A stretch of DNA of 36,294 bases from a virus. Positions 17,295-23,767 of the stretch are shown piece by piece. The stretch covers positions 1 to 36,294 of IMG/VR virus record IMGVR_UViG_3300045996_001279; one strand, written 5' to 3'. Numbering within the stretch: position 1 is the first letter of the stretch; each line of letters opens with the position of its first letter. The notes beneath the pieces are model-generated. The model ran no database searches. It worked only from the letters and a program-made list of their open reading frames with translations, and was not told where the DNA came from. A program made the translations under genes and the position numbers.

Positions 17295-17429
17295 ATGCCC
17301 CCGCTTGAGGTCCGCGTCTGCTACGCCGCGCTGTTCCTCGCCACGTGGGGCATCGGCGCCGTCGTGGGCGCGATCGACCTCGCCGCCTACGCCTACCGAC
17401 TCCACCGCAACCTCACCCGCCCCGCATAG
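17295..17429 (+). CDS. tiny single-helix membrane protein after holin
   Basis: A 44-aa frame with one membrane segment (YAALFLATWGIGAVVGAIDL) and a basic tail (AYRLHRNLTRPA). It starts four nt after the holin stop and ends eight nt before the next start. Its position suggests an accessory lysis protein, for example a second holin or antiholin. Confidence 0.6.
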   Translation: MPPLEVRVCYAALFLATWGIGAVVGAIDLAAYAYRLHRNLTRPA

Positions 17430-17437
17430 GAGAGCCC

Positions 17438-17581
17438 ATGTCGCAGATGTACGAGGTCACGTTCAGCGCCCAAGGCGAGGTCCGCGACATCGACGGCAAC
17501 CTCGTCTCCTCCGAACCCATCGAGATCAAGCAGACCATGACCGCGGAGCAGGTCGCCGCACTCACTGAAGGAGAGCAGTAA
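17438..17581 (+). CDS. small hypothetical protein
   Basis: A 47-aa protein preceded by TAGGAGAG six nt from the ATG. It reads as a short beta segment (MYEVTFSAQGEVRDIDGNLV) followed by a helix with a TAEQVAALTEGE ending. Its stop overlaps the next ATG (TAATG), suggesting coupled translation with the following tail-type gene. No family is recognised. Confidence 0.65.
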   Translation: MSQMYEVTFSAQGEVRDIDGNLVSSEPIEIKQTMTAEQVAALTEGEQ

Positions 17582-17955
17582 TGGCAGTAGGACTCGCGGC
17601 CTCGGTCGTCAACGGCTGGCTCGACGGCACGTTCGCGACCGCGACGTGCTATGTGAAGCTACACACCGCCGACCCCGGCGCATCCGGCGCCACCGCCGCA
17701 GCGGCGGGTGACACCACGAGGAAGCAGGCCACGATGGCTGCCGCCTCCGCTGGGTCGAAGGCCATGACCGGCTCGGCCGGCCCGTGGACCAACGGCGGCA
17801 CTAGCGAGACGCTGTCGCACATCTCGCTGTGGACCGCCTCGGCCGCTGGCACGTTCCAAGGCTCCGCGGCGCTCACCGCTTCGCAGGCGTGGGTGAACAC
17901 CAACACGTTCACCCTGACGTCGCTGTCCATCGCTGTGACACCGATCGCCGCCTGA
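17581..17955 (+). CDS. minor structural (tail-type) protein
   Basis: A 124-aa Ala/Thr/Ser/Gly-rich beta protein. The pattern CYVKLHTADPGASGAT followed by TTRKQAT is found in actinophage minor tail or fibre-associated proteins. A second half (TSETLSHISLWTASAAGTFQ) continues the same beta style. Located after the lysis genes, with the other tail-fibre-like genes, so it is probably a virion surface component. Confidence 0.65.
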   Translation: MAVGLAASVVNGWLDGTFATATCYVKLHTADPGASGATAAAAGDTTRKQATMAAASAGSKAMTGSAGPWTNGGTSETLSHISLWTASAAGTFQGSAALTASQAWVNTNTFTLTSLSIAVTPIAA

Positions 17956-18009
17956 CCCCTCGGCGGGCGGCTGACCCTAGACCGCCTCGTAGCAGATTAG
18001 GCGGCACTG

Positions 18010-19596
18010 ATGGCGCTCGGCACACCGACCAACCTGATCGCCGCAAACGGGTCGGCGACTGACGCCTCGTCCTACACGACCGCGTCAGCCTCACCCTCGG
18101 CGGAGGCGCTGCTGCTGCTGTTCGTCGACAGCGGCCACGCGACTGCAGCCAACGTCGCAGCCCCCACCAGTATTACCGGCACGCTGGGCCTGACGTGGAC
18201 CCAGATCATCCACGCCAAGGATACGAGCGGCGTGCTCGGCGGTACGTGGTACTGGGCCAAGACCACTGCCTCGCCGCCCACCGGCACCATCACGATCAAC
18301 TTCGGGGCGACCCAGAGCTCGTGCCACTGGCACGTCCACCAGATCACTGGGGCCGACCTCACCAGCCCGATCGTCCAGTCCGGCTCGAACAACCTCCAGA
18401 ACCTCGACAACCCATCGGTCACGTTGGCGGCGCTGCAGTCGGGCAGCATGACGCTCGGTGCCTGTGTGTGGAACTCGACCAGCGTCGTCCCGGCGGGGTC
18501 CACCTATACGGCCCTCTCCGATGCCCCCTCGGCCACGACCCCGACCATCCGGTCCTCGACGGAGTACAAGAACCCCGGCTCGACCACCGTCGGATGGACG
18601 TTGACGCAGAACCTCGTCAAGGTCTACTTCGGCATCGAGGTCCGGGAAGCGCCTAGCGGCTTCAACGGCACGTCCGCTATCGCCGCCTCGAACACGCGCA
18701 CCGCTTCCGGCACGGTCGACAAGAACACTGGCGCCAGCATCGCCGCCACTGGCACCCTCACGGCGGCTGGCACCGCAGCAGCAGCCGGGTTCAGCGGCAC
18801 GGCCACACTCGCGGCCACCGATGCCATCGCGGTTACCGGCCTGGTCGACAAGTCCACGGGCGCCTCCTTGGCGGCCACGGGGACCGTCACGACGGCGGGC
18901 GTCGTGGCCCGCTCCACCGGGGCGACGCTCGCCGCCACCGCGACCATCACCGCCGCGGGCACAGTCGCGCTGTCCACCGGGGCGACGCTCGCCGCGACCG
19001 GTACCCTGACCGCTGGCGGCATTGTCGGCCTCTCCACCGGGTCAAGCCTTGCCGCAACCGGGACCATCACCACGACCGGCACGGTGGCATCCTCGACGGG
19101 CGCCGCACTGACCGCCTCTGGCGACATCACGGCTGCGGGCACCGCCAGCGCTGGGGGCGGCACTGCCTCCGGCGCCTCCGTCTCTACCACCGCAACCATC
19201 ACCGCTTCCGGCACAGTCGGCGTCACAGCAGGCGCCGCGCTCTCCTCCACGGTGACGCTCACCGCTGCTGCTGCCGTAGCGGCGGCATCGACAGCGTCGC
19301 TCACCGCTCTGGGCGTCCTGCTCGCTGACGGCGCCCTCGCCGTGGGCAGCGGCGCAACACTCGCCACCACGGCGACCCTCACGGCCGGCGGTCAGCTCAC
19401 CGCTATCACTGACGGCACGCCCGTAACCACGCCGGTCCTCACCCTCACTGGGCAGCGGTCAAGACTCGCCCTGACCACAGAGGCTGGCGTCCTCACCCTC
19501 ACCACGACGCCGCCCCGGCTCACCCTCGACGAGCCCACCGCGCCCACGCTCACTCTCGACCCCCTGCCCGCACTCGAGATGATCGGAAGCCCATGA
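18010..19596 (+). CDS. tail-fibre-like protein with 20-aa tandem repeats
   Basis: A 528-aa protein. Residues 1-215 form a beta-sandwich-like head (LGTPTNLIAANGSATDAS, WHVHQITGADLTSPIVQSGS). Residues about 220-460 are a Thr/Ala/Gly repeat array with units such as STGATLAATGTITAAGTVA. The C-terminal 60 residues are Leu/Thr/Pro-rich strands. It probably forms an extended fibre or spike at the tail. A GGCGG-type ribosome site precedes the ATG. Composition differs sharply from other genes because of the repeats. Confidence 0.7.
   Translation: MALGTPTNLIAANGSATDASSYTTASASPSAEALLLLFVDSGHATAANVAAPTSITGTLGLTWTQIIHAKDTSGVLGGTWYWAKTTASPPTGTITINFGATQSSCHWHVHQITGADLTSPIVQSGSNNLQNLDNPSVTLAALQSGSMTLGACVWNSTSVVPAGSTYTALSDAPSATTPTIRSSTEYKNPGSTTVGWTLTQNLVKVYFGIEVREAPSGFNGTSAIAASNTRTASGTVDKNTGASIAATGTLTAAGTAAAAGFSGTATLAATDAIAVTGLVDKSTGASLAATGTVTTAGVVARSTGATLAATATITAAGTVALSTGATLAATGTLTAGGIVGLSTGSSLAATGTITTTGTVASSTGAALTASGDITAAGTASAGGGTASGASVSTTATITASGTVGVTAGAALSSTVTLTAAAAVAAASTASLTALGVLLADGALAVGSGATLATTATLTAGGQLTAITDGTPVTTPVLTLTGQRSRLALTTEAGVLTLTTTPPRLTLDEPTAPTLTLDPLPALEMIGSP
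18841..19140 (+). repeat. 60-bp tandem repeat inside the fibre gene
   Basis: Five consecutive 60-nt units in register encode 20-aa repeats. The shared core is TCCACCGGGGCGACGCTCGC at 18913-18932 and again at 18973-18992, with diverged copies at 18853, 19033 and 19093. More degenerate units flank the block on both sides (from about 18720 to 19400). Confidence 0.8.
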
Positions 19597-19901
19597 CCCT
19601 CACCCTGACGACCGGGGACACCGCGCCCGCACTCACGGGCACCGTCAACGCCGACCTCACTGGGGCCACCGCCGAGGTCCACATCAAGCGCCCCGACCGG
19701 ACCGTGCTCACCAAGGCCGCGACCATCACCGACGCCGAAACCGGCGCGTGGTCAATCGAGTGGGACGGCGCCGACCTGGCCCAGTCCGGCCACCACTACG
19801 TCGAGGTCGAGGTCACCTTCGCCTCGGGCGATATCCAGACCTTCTCCGCGAACAGCCGCGGGGAGGCGACCCGCTTCTCAGTACGCAGCCAGTACGCCTG
19901 A
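19593..19901 (+). CDS. baseplate/BppU N-terminal-like protein
   Basis: A 102-aa protein in ATGA overlap with the fibre gene. The pattern TLTTGDTAPALTGTVNADLT then AEVHIKRPDRTVLTK and GAWSIEWDGADLAQSGHHYV matches the small immunoglobulin-like N-terminal domain of BppU-type baseplate proteins. It probably bridges the fibre to the tail tip. Last gene of the rightward structural operon. Confidence 0.7.
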   Translation: MTLTLTTGDTAPALTGTVNADLTGATAEVHIKRPDRTVLTKAATITDAETGAWSIEWDGADLAQSGHHYVEVEVTFASGDIQTFSANSRGEATRFSVRSQYA

Positions 19902-19914
19902 CCCGACAACAGCG

Positions 19915-19950
19915 AAGCGCCCCCTGACCTACGGGTCGGGGGGCGCTTTC
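19915..19950. terminator. intrinsic terminator between convergent operons
   Basis: A 15-bp stem with one T-G wobble: AAGCGCCCCCTGACC (19915-19929) and GGTCGGGGGGCGCTT (19934-19948), with a four-base loop and a short T-run. It lies between the end of the structural operon and the end of the leftward operon, and its symmetry allows use from both sides. Confidence 0.88.
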
Positions 19951-19951
19951 G

Positions 19952-20455
19952 TCATGCCCGCTTCTTCGCCGCATTGTCGCGCACCCGGTGGCAATCCCGA
20001 CACCTCGGCGTGATCTTGTCCCGGTCCCGGTGGAACTCGCCGCGCGGCTTGTTCACCCCACAGCCGGTGCAGACCTTGTGCGTGGCAGCCTGCCGGATCG
20101 GCACCACGACACCCTTGCGTGCCTGGCGCCGGTCGTGCTCGGTGAGGCCGGCCCAGATCCCGTACTTGGTGGCCTCAGGGTTGGCGAGTGCGTAGTCGAG
20201 GCACTCCTGCCGCACGGGGCAGCGGGCACACACCTTCTGCGCGTCCCGCGGCGAGTGGCCCTTCTCGGGGAACCACGCCTCCGGGTCGGCCTGCCCACAC
20301 AACCCCTGCTCCTGCCAGTCGAGGCGCTGGTCGAACAGGTCGAACCCGGTCCAATCGGACGGCATCCCACTGTCGGTTCGACTGTCGGTGACCCCCTCGG
20401 GCGACTGTCGGTCTGACTGTAGGCCGACAGTCGGTTCGGTGGTTTCCACGCTCAC
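19952..20455 (-). CDS. WhiB-family regulator with extra C-terminal zinc ribbon
   Basis: A 167-aa protein from GTG 20455, which overlaps the FtsK stop (GTGA). The WhiB core has four Cys (C53, C76, C79, C85; C-x22-C-x2-C-x5-C) that would hold a 4Fe-4S cluster, and the GIWAG turn (99-103). Beyond it, C129, C132, C152 and C155 (VCTGCGVNKPRGEF and RCRDC) form a second, zinc-ribbon-like site not found in ordinary WhiB proteins. ATG 20365 is an alternative start giving 137 aa. It probably binds the host sigma factor and redirects transcription. Confidence 0.85.
   Translation of the reverse strand: MSVETTEPTVGLQSDRQSPEGVTDSRTDSGMPSDWTGFDLFDQRLDWQEQGLCGQADPEAWFPEKGHSPRDAQKVCARCPVRQECLDYALANPEATKYGIWAGLTEHDRRQARKGVVVPIRQAATHKVCTGCGVNKPRGEFHRDRDKITPRCRDCHRVRDNAAKKRA
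20369..20436. repeat. cluster of ACTGTCGGT repeats at the WhiB start
   Basis: Three exact copies of ACTGTCGGT (20369-20377, 20381-20389, 20404-20412), two near copies (20416-20424, 20428-20436) and an inverted ACTGTCGG (20424-20431) forming the palindrome CCGACAGTCGG. If WhiB starts at ATG 20365 this is a leader or operator; if it starts at 20455 it encodes a low-complexity peptide. Confidence 0.6.
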
Positions 20456-22014
20456 ACGCCCCCTGCCGACAGATCTGCGGTCTCCGAGAGCCGCCACGCG
20501 CGGCTGCTCCCGCTCCACCCGCGCGTGAACGCGCGCTGCTGACCGAGCAGTACGCCCAGGTCGCGCTCGGACCCGACCGCCTCCCGCGTCTGCTCGGACA
20601 GGTGGCCGTGGATCTTCGCAGCAGGTGACGGGCCATGCGTCCGCAGGATCGCGGTCACCTCATCCACCAGCCACTCCCCCGCCGCGTTGGGGGAGGGGAG
20701 CGCTACGAGCGTCGGGCGAAACGGACCGCGCAACGCCGCCGCCCGCTTGCACACCTTCCGCCACGCCTCGTCGGTCAGCCGGTCGAGCTCCAGCCCCGCG
20801 ACCGGCCCACCGTCCGTGAACAACGCCTGCCCCCTGCGCTTCGGCAACGCGAGCTGCGGCGTCGTGCCCAGCACCAGCGCCGCGTCCTGCCCGTTGCGGA
20901 GCATCAGCGCGATCCGCTGGGAGAGCAGGTTCCGCGTCCCCGCCGGCAGGTCGTCCGTCGTGGGGCGCTGCGTGGAGACGAGCACATGCACCGACACCGC
21001 GCGGCCCATGCGGACGATGCGGCCCAGCGTCGCGTCGAGCCGGTCGCGGGCGTCCCGGTGAGCGGCGGCGCGCACGTCCTGGAACTCCTCGAGCAGCAGC
21101 AGGACGCCGGGGTGGTCACCGCCTGCCGCGTTGCGCTGGCGTACGAGGTCGAGGACGGTGGTCATCATCGCAAGCGTCTCCGTGACCGCGTTGTCGTCGG
21201 TGCCCGAGACGAACTGCGCGCACATCGGACGGGCTGCGCCGTAGTCGTCGACGGACCCCTTGCCGTCGAGCAGGTAGATCGCGGTGGCCGGGTCGAGCAG
21301 GTAGTGGCCGAGGATGATCCGTGACAGCGACGTCTTGCCCGAGCCGGGCCGACCCGCAACGAGCGTGTTGTGCTCGCTGGTCTCAAGGGTGACCGGCTTG
21401 CCGAGCACGTCGTGGGCTATCTGGATCGGAGTGGACCACTCAACCCGCGAGGCCGACGCCACCACTGCGGGGATCTGCTTACGGTCACGGGGCTTGCTCA
21501 CGTAGATGTTGACCACGTTCGCCGGGTCGCCCTCTACGTGGTAGATGTGCAGGCTGCTCTCAGGCACCTGCAGCTCAGCGGCAATGTCACCGATCTTGCC
21601 CACGGCGGCACGGTGGTTGCGGTGCGGCATCCCGACGACGACCGTTGTCCCCGAGTCGTCGTGCTGGGGCTTCCCGCGATAGGAGAGAGTCGGCAACTTC
21701 TCGCCGTCGCGCTTGAGTACGCCCGCGTCAACCAGCGCCGTAGAGAGGGTGTCGTGGTCCCACCAACCGCGCTTCCTGCCCGGCCTCCACTTCATCGCCG
21801 CGTACACGCCGCCCGCCAGGACGAGCGCGAGCACCATCGACCCCGACCACGCCCACAGCAGCACCGTGAGCAGCACCGCGCACACGCCGCGCCAGTGAGC
21901 CCACAGCCACATCGCCCCCGCCACCGGCAGCGCGACCTTCCATCCCTTGAGGGAGATGGTCGTGTCGGCCAGCCAGTGAGGGGTGAGGGGCGCCTTGCGC
22001 CTGCGCTTGGTCAC
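20452..22014 (-). CDS. FtsK/TraB-like membrane-anchored DNA translocase
   Basis: A 520-aa motor ATPase. Two or three membrane helices lie at residues 27-73. The P-loop domain has Walker A GRPGSGKTS (221-229), Walker B GVLLLLEEFQD (303-313) and the family segment VSTQRPTTDDLPAGT (346-360). The C-terminal 90 residues look like a winged-helix gamma domain (VDEVTAILRTHGPSPAAKIH). It resembles the Tra proteins of Streptomyces plasmids and integrative conjugative elements, which move double-stranded DNA between cells. In a phage it could aid DNA segregation, packaging or transfer. GTG start, coupled to the upstream gene. Confidence 0.88.
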   Translation of the reverse strand: MTKRRRKAPLTPHWLADTTISLKGWKVALPVAGAMWLWAHWRGVCAVLLTVLLWAWSGSMVLALVLAGGVYAAMKWRPGRKRGWWDHDTLSTALVDAGVLKRDGEKLPTLSYRGKPQHDDSGTTVVVGMPHRNHRAAVGKIGDIAAELQVPESSLHIYHVEGDPANVVNIYVSKPRDRKQIPAVVASASRVEWSTPIQIAHDVLGKPVTLETSEHNTLVAGRPGSGKTSLSRIILGHYLLDPATAIYLLDGKGSVDDYGAARPMCAQFVSGTDDNAVTETLAMMTTVLDLVRQRNAAGGDHPGVLLLLEEFQDVRAAAHRDARDRLDATLGRIVRMGRAVSVHVLVSTQRPTTDDLPAGTRNLLSQRIALMLRNGQDAALVLGTTPQLALPKRRGQALFTDGGPVAGLELDRLTDEAWRKVCKRAAALRGPFRPTLVALPSPNAAGEWLVDEVTAILRTHGPSPAAKIHGHLSEQTREAVGSERDLGVLLGQQRAFTRGWSGSSRAWRLSETADLSAGGV

Positions 22015-22310
22015 GGTCGCTCCAACTGTGCCTTGCGGGCGACTGGGTCAGTCAACGGGGCGCCGCGCATGAGCCGGTTCAGCGCGTACCCAGCCCCTTG
22101 TGCCGGGTCATAGCCGCGAATCCCCACGACCAGCCGGATCAACTCGGGCAGCGCATCGTAGGGATGCACGTCCACGGGTGGAAGGTGACCACCTTCGAGC
22201 GCCCCGACGAAGTCCGACGCTTCTTGCAGCGTCAGTTCGGTCATCAGTGCAAGGTCTTTGACCACCATCGTCCATGTGTAGTCCTCGCGGCCCACGTCCC
22301 TGTCACTCAC
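22011..22310 (-). CDS. hypothetical protein upstream of FtsK-like gene
   Basis: A 99-aa protein with GTGA overlap to the translocase and ATGA overlap to the preceding membrane gene. It looks soluble and helical (MVVKDLALMTELTLQEASDF; ALPELIRLVVGIRGYDPAQG). No motif is recognised. The tight coupling suggests it works with the translocase. Confidence 0.75.
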   Translation of the reverse strand: MSDRDVGREDYTWTMVVKDLALMTELTLQEASDFVGALEGGHLPPVDVHPYDALPELIRLVVGIRGYDPAQGAGYALNRLMRGAPLTDPVARKAQLERP

Positions 22311-22510
22311 ATGTGCTCCTTCACGGCGCTACTCGACGACTGCACGAGGTCCACGACCCCGCCGATCACGAACGAGATGGTCCCGATGGCCTTCGCCCTC
22401 ACGTGGCCGGCGTCCTCCGGGGCCACGATGAACACTAGGCCCGTGATGACCGCGAACGTCACGACCACCTTCACCACGAGCGCGACGGCCGAGCTCAACA
22501 GGCCACCCAT
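22307..22510 (-). CDS. small membrane protein (Spd-like position)
   Basis: A 67-aa protein with a hydrophobic helix (SAVALVVKVVVTFAVITGLV) and a second weaker one (IGTISFVIGGVVDLVQS). ATG 22510 is preferred over a longer reading because it overlaps the previous stop (ATGA). Small membrane proteins next to an FtsK-like Tra gene are typical of the spread (Spd) genes of actinomycete conjugative elements; the comparison is by context only. Confidence 0.7.
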   Translation of the reverse strand: MGGLLSSAVALVVKVVVTFAVITGLVFIVAPEDAGHVRAKAIGTISFVIGGVVDLVQSSSSAVKEHM

Positions 22511-22725
22511 CACGCCACCCGGCCGATCTCGTAGGTCAGCACGGACACCAGCCACAGCGGCCCGAGCACGCACAGGGCGGCGCGGATGATGCGGGTTAAA
22601 CGGGTGGTCCCTGGCGCTGGAGCGACCTGCTGCTGCATCCTCGTGGGCGGGGTTGCCCTTGGGACAGCGGTCGCACAGGGACCACCCGGGATCGGGGGGG
22701 TTCGGGTTTCGCTAGAGTCCTGCAT
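22510..22725 (-). CDS. small membrane protein
   Basis: A 71-aa protein with a Pro/Thr/Gln-rich soluble N-terminus and one C-terminal membrane helix (RAALCVLGPLWLVSVLTYEI). AAGGTGAA lies seven nt before the ATG. The stop overlaps the next start. It belongs to the same membrane-translocase gene set. Confidence 0.7.
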   Translation of the reverse strand: MQDSSETRTPPIPGGPCATAVPRATPPTRMQQQVAPAPGTTRLTRIIRAALCVLGPLWLVSVLTYEIGRVA

Positions 22726-22758
22726 GGATTCACCTTCCAGAGTTAGGTGGGTCAAGTC

Positions 22759-22786
22759 CTGCGGCGAGGTTCGCCCCTCGCCGCAG
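22759..22786 (-). terminator. stem-loop within the leftward operon
   Basis: A perfect 11-bp inverted repeat, CTGCGGCGAGG (22759-22769) and CCTCGCCGCAG (22776-22786), with a six-base loop. It lies in the only sizeable gap of the FtsK operon and has no T-run. It may attenuate transcription or protect the upstream mRNA end. Confidence 0.5.
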
Positions 22787-22790
22787 GGCG

Positions 22791-23039
22791 CTAGGTCTGC
22801 TCCCGCCCCATGATCTTGAGGAATCGGGCGCGGGCTGCGGGGTCGAGCTCGCGGATTCGCTGCTCCTGGTCGACGGTGGCGCGCACGGGGTAGTTCTCCA
22901 CCGTGATCGTGTAGCGGTCTCGGCGCTGCACGACGTCTGCGTCCGTGGCCGGGCGCGGCGGCGGGGACGTCTCCTCGCGCTGGATGTTGGCAGATGCCAA
23001 CTGCTCGGCGTCCGCTGCGCTGGTCCACTGGTCGCTCAC
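22791..23039 (-). CDS. hypothetical protein
   Basis: An 82-aa protein starting in a GTGA overlap with the GIY-YIG gene. The N-terminal part is polar; the C-terminal half has a short strand (DRYTITVENYPVRATVD) and a basic helix (PAARARFLKIMGREQT). No family is recognised. Confidence 0.72.
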   Translation of the reverse strand: MSDQWTSAADAEQLASANIQREETSPPPRPATDADVVQRRDRYTITVENYPVRATVDQEQRIRELDPAARARFLKIMGREQT

Positions 23040-23476
23040 GATTCCTCCCGCACGTATCGCTCGAGCGCCTCACGCAGCACGTCGGACAGGTTCTCCTGCC
23101 GCTCTGCGGCCTTCGCCATCGCCGCCTCGTACAGCTTCGCCGGGTAGCGGTGGGAGCGCATGACGAGAGCGGGCTTGTGGTGAGTCGCCTGCTTCCACGT
23201 GGCGACGTTGTACAGCGGGCGCTCAGCCGCGATCATCACTGCCTCGTGCTCAGCGGCAGCGTCGTGGGACGGCCACGTGGTGAACGTCGTGCGCGCGGGG
23301 TCAACCTCCGGCCACCAGTCCTTGTCGAGAGCGTGCTGCGCTAGGCGCATCTTGAGAACGCGGGTCATCCCTGTATAGAGGAGTACCCCTTGGGTGTCGA
23401 ACAGGTGATAGACGACGTGTGGCCGTGCACTGACGCGCCCTATTTCTGCAAGCGCCTCTCGCGTGCTTCCATCCAT
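23036..23476 (-). CDS. GIY-YIG nuclease-like protein with ribbon-helix-helix tail
   Basis: A 146-aa protein. Residues 18-95 fit a GIY-YIG domain: HVVYHLFDTQGVLLYTGMT (GIY read as VYH, YIG as YTG), R44 and H48 in LKMRLAQHAL, E78 and N90 (ERPLYN). Residues 104-144 (LVMRSHRYPAKLYEAAMAKA, then LSDVLREALERYV) match a ribbon-helix-helix DNA-binding unit. The fusion suggests a site-directed nuclease or nuclease-like repressor. Its GTG start lies within the preceding HTH gene (37-nt overlap). Confidence 0.72.
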   Translation of the reverse strand: MDGSTREALAEIGRVSARPHVVYHLFDTQGVLLYTGMTRVLKMRLAQHALDKDWWPEVDPARTTFTTWPSHDAAAEHEAVMIAAERPLYNVATWKQATHHKPALVMRSHRYPAKLYEAAMAKAAERQENLSDVLREALERYVREES

Positions 23477-23637
23477 GCCTTCACCTCCTCGGTCTTCCAG
23501 ACCTTCCCGCCTGCCAGAACTGCGTCCGGTGCTGGGAAGTCCTTGCGGCGGGTGAGCTGGGTGACTCGCTGACGTGAGACCCCGAGCATTTTCGCGATCT
23601 CCTGAGCGCCGACTAGGTGGTGCATGCCAGCTATCAT
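23440..23637 (-). CDS. excisionase-like winged-helix DNA-binding protein
   Basis: A 65-aa protein with a MerR/AlpA-type helix-turn-helix (AQEIAKMLGVSRQRVTQLTR) followed by wing and helix (GGKVWKTEEVKAWMEARERR). It resembles small excisionases (Xis) that bend attachment sites and repress their own promoter. ATG 23637 is chosen because a good promoter ends seven nt before it; ATG 23625 is an alternative. First gene of the FtsK-WhiB operon. Confidence 0.75.
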   Translation of the reverse strand: MIAGMHHLVGAQEIAKMLGVSRQRVTQLTRRKDFPAPDAVLAGGKVWKTEEVKAWMEARERRLQK

Positions 23638-23644
23638 AGGGGTG

Positions 23645-23673
23645 AGCCTAGTTGTCACGTGCCTAGTGGTCAA
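23645..23673 (-). promoter_or_regulatory. promoter of the excisionase-like/FtsK operon
   Basis: On the minus strand, TTGACC (23673-23668) and TAGGCT (23650-23645) are 17 nt apart. The ATG at 23637 begins seven nt after the -10, so the mRNA would be leaderless. Confidence 0.6.
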
Positions 23674-23691
23674 GTACCTAGTTCGGGATCG
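23647..23691. repeat. 15-bp direct repeats over the promoter (operator candidate)
   Basis: CCTAGT occurs at 23647, 23662 and 23677, exactly 15 bp apart. The first two 15-bp units agree at 12 positions (CCTAGTTGTCACGTG and CCTAGTGGTCAAGTA); the third keeps only the start. The -35 lies in unit two and the -10 touches unit one, as expected for an autorepressor site. Confidence 0.6.
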
Positions 23692-23767
23692 CTCGCCTTT
23701 GCCTGCAACGTCGGAGCATGGGTGCAGGGGCTCGGGTTGTGGGCAATGTCGGATTGGAGCGTTCAAA

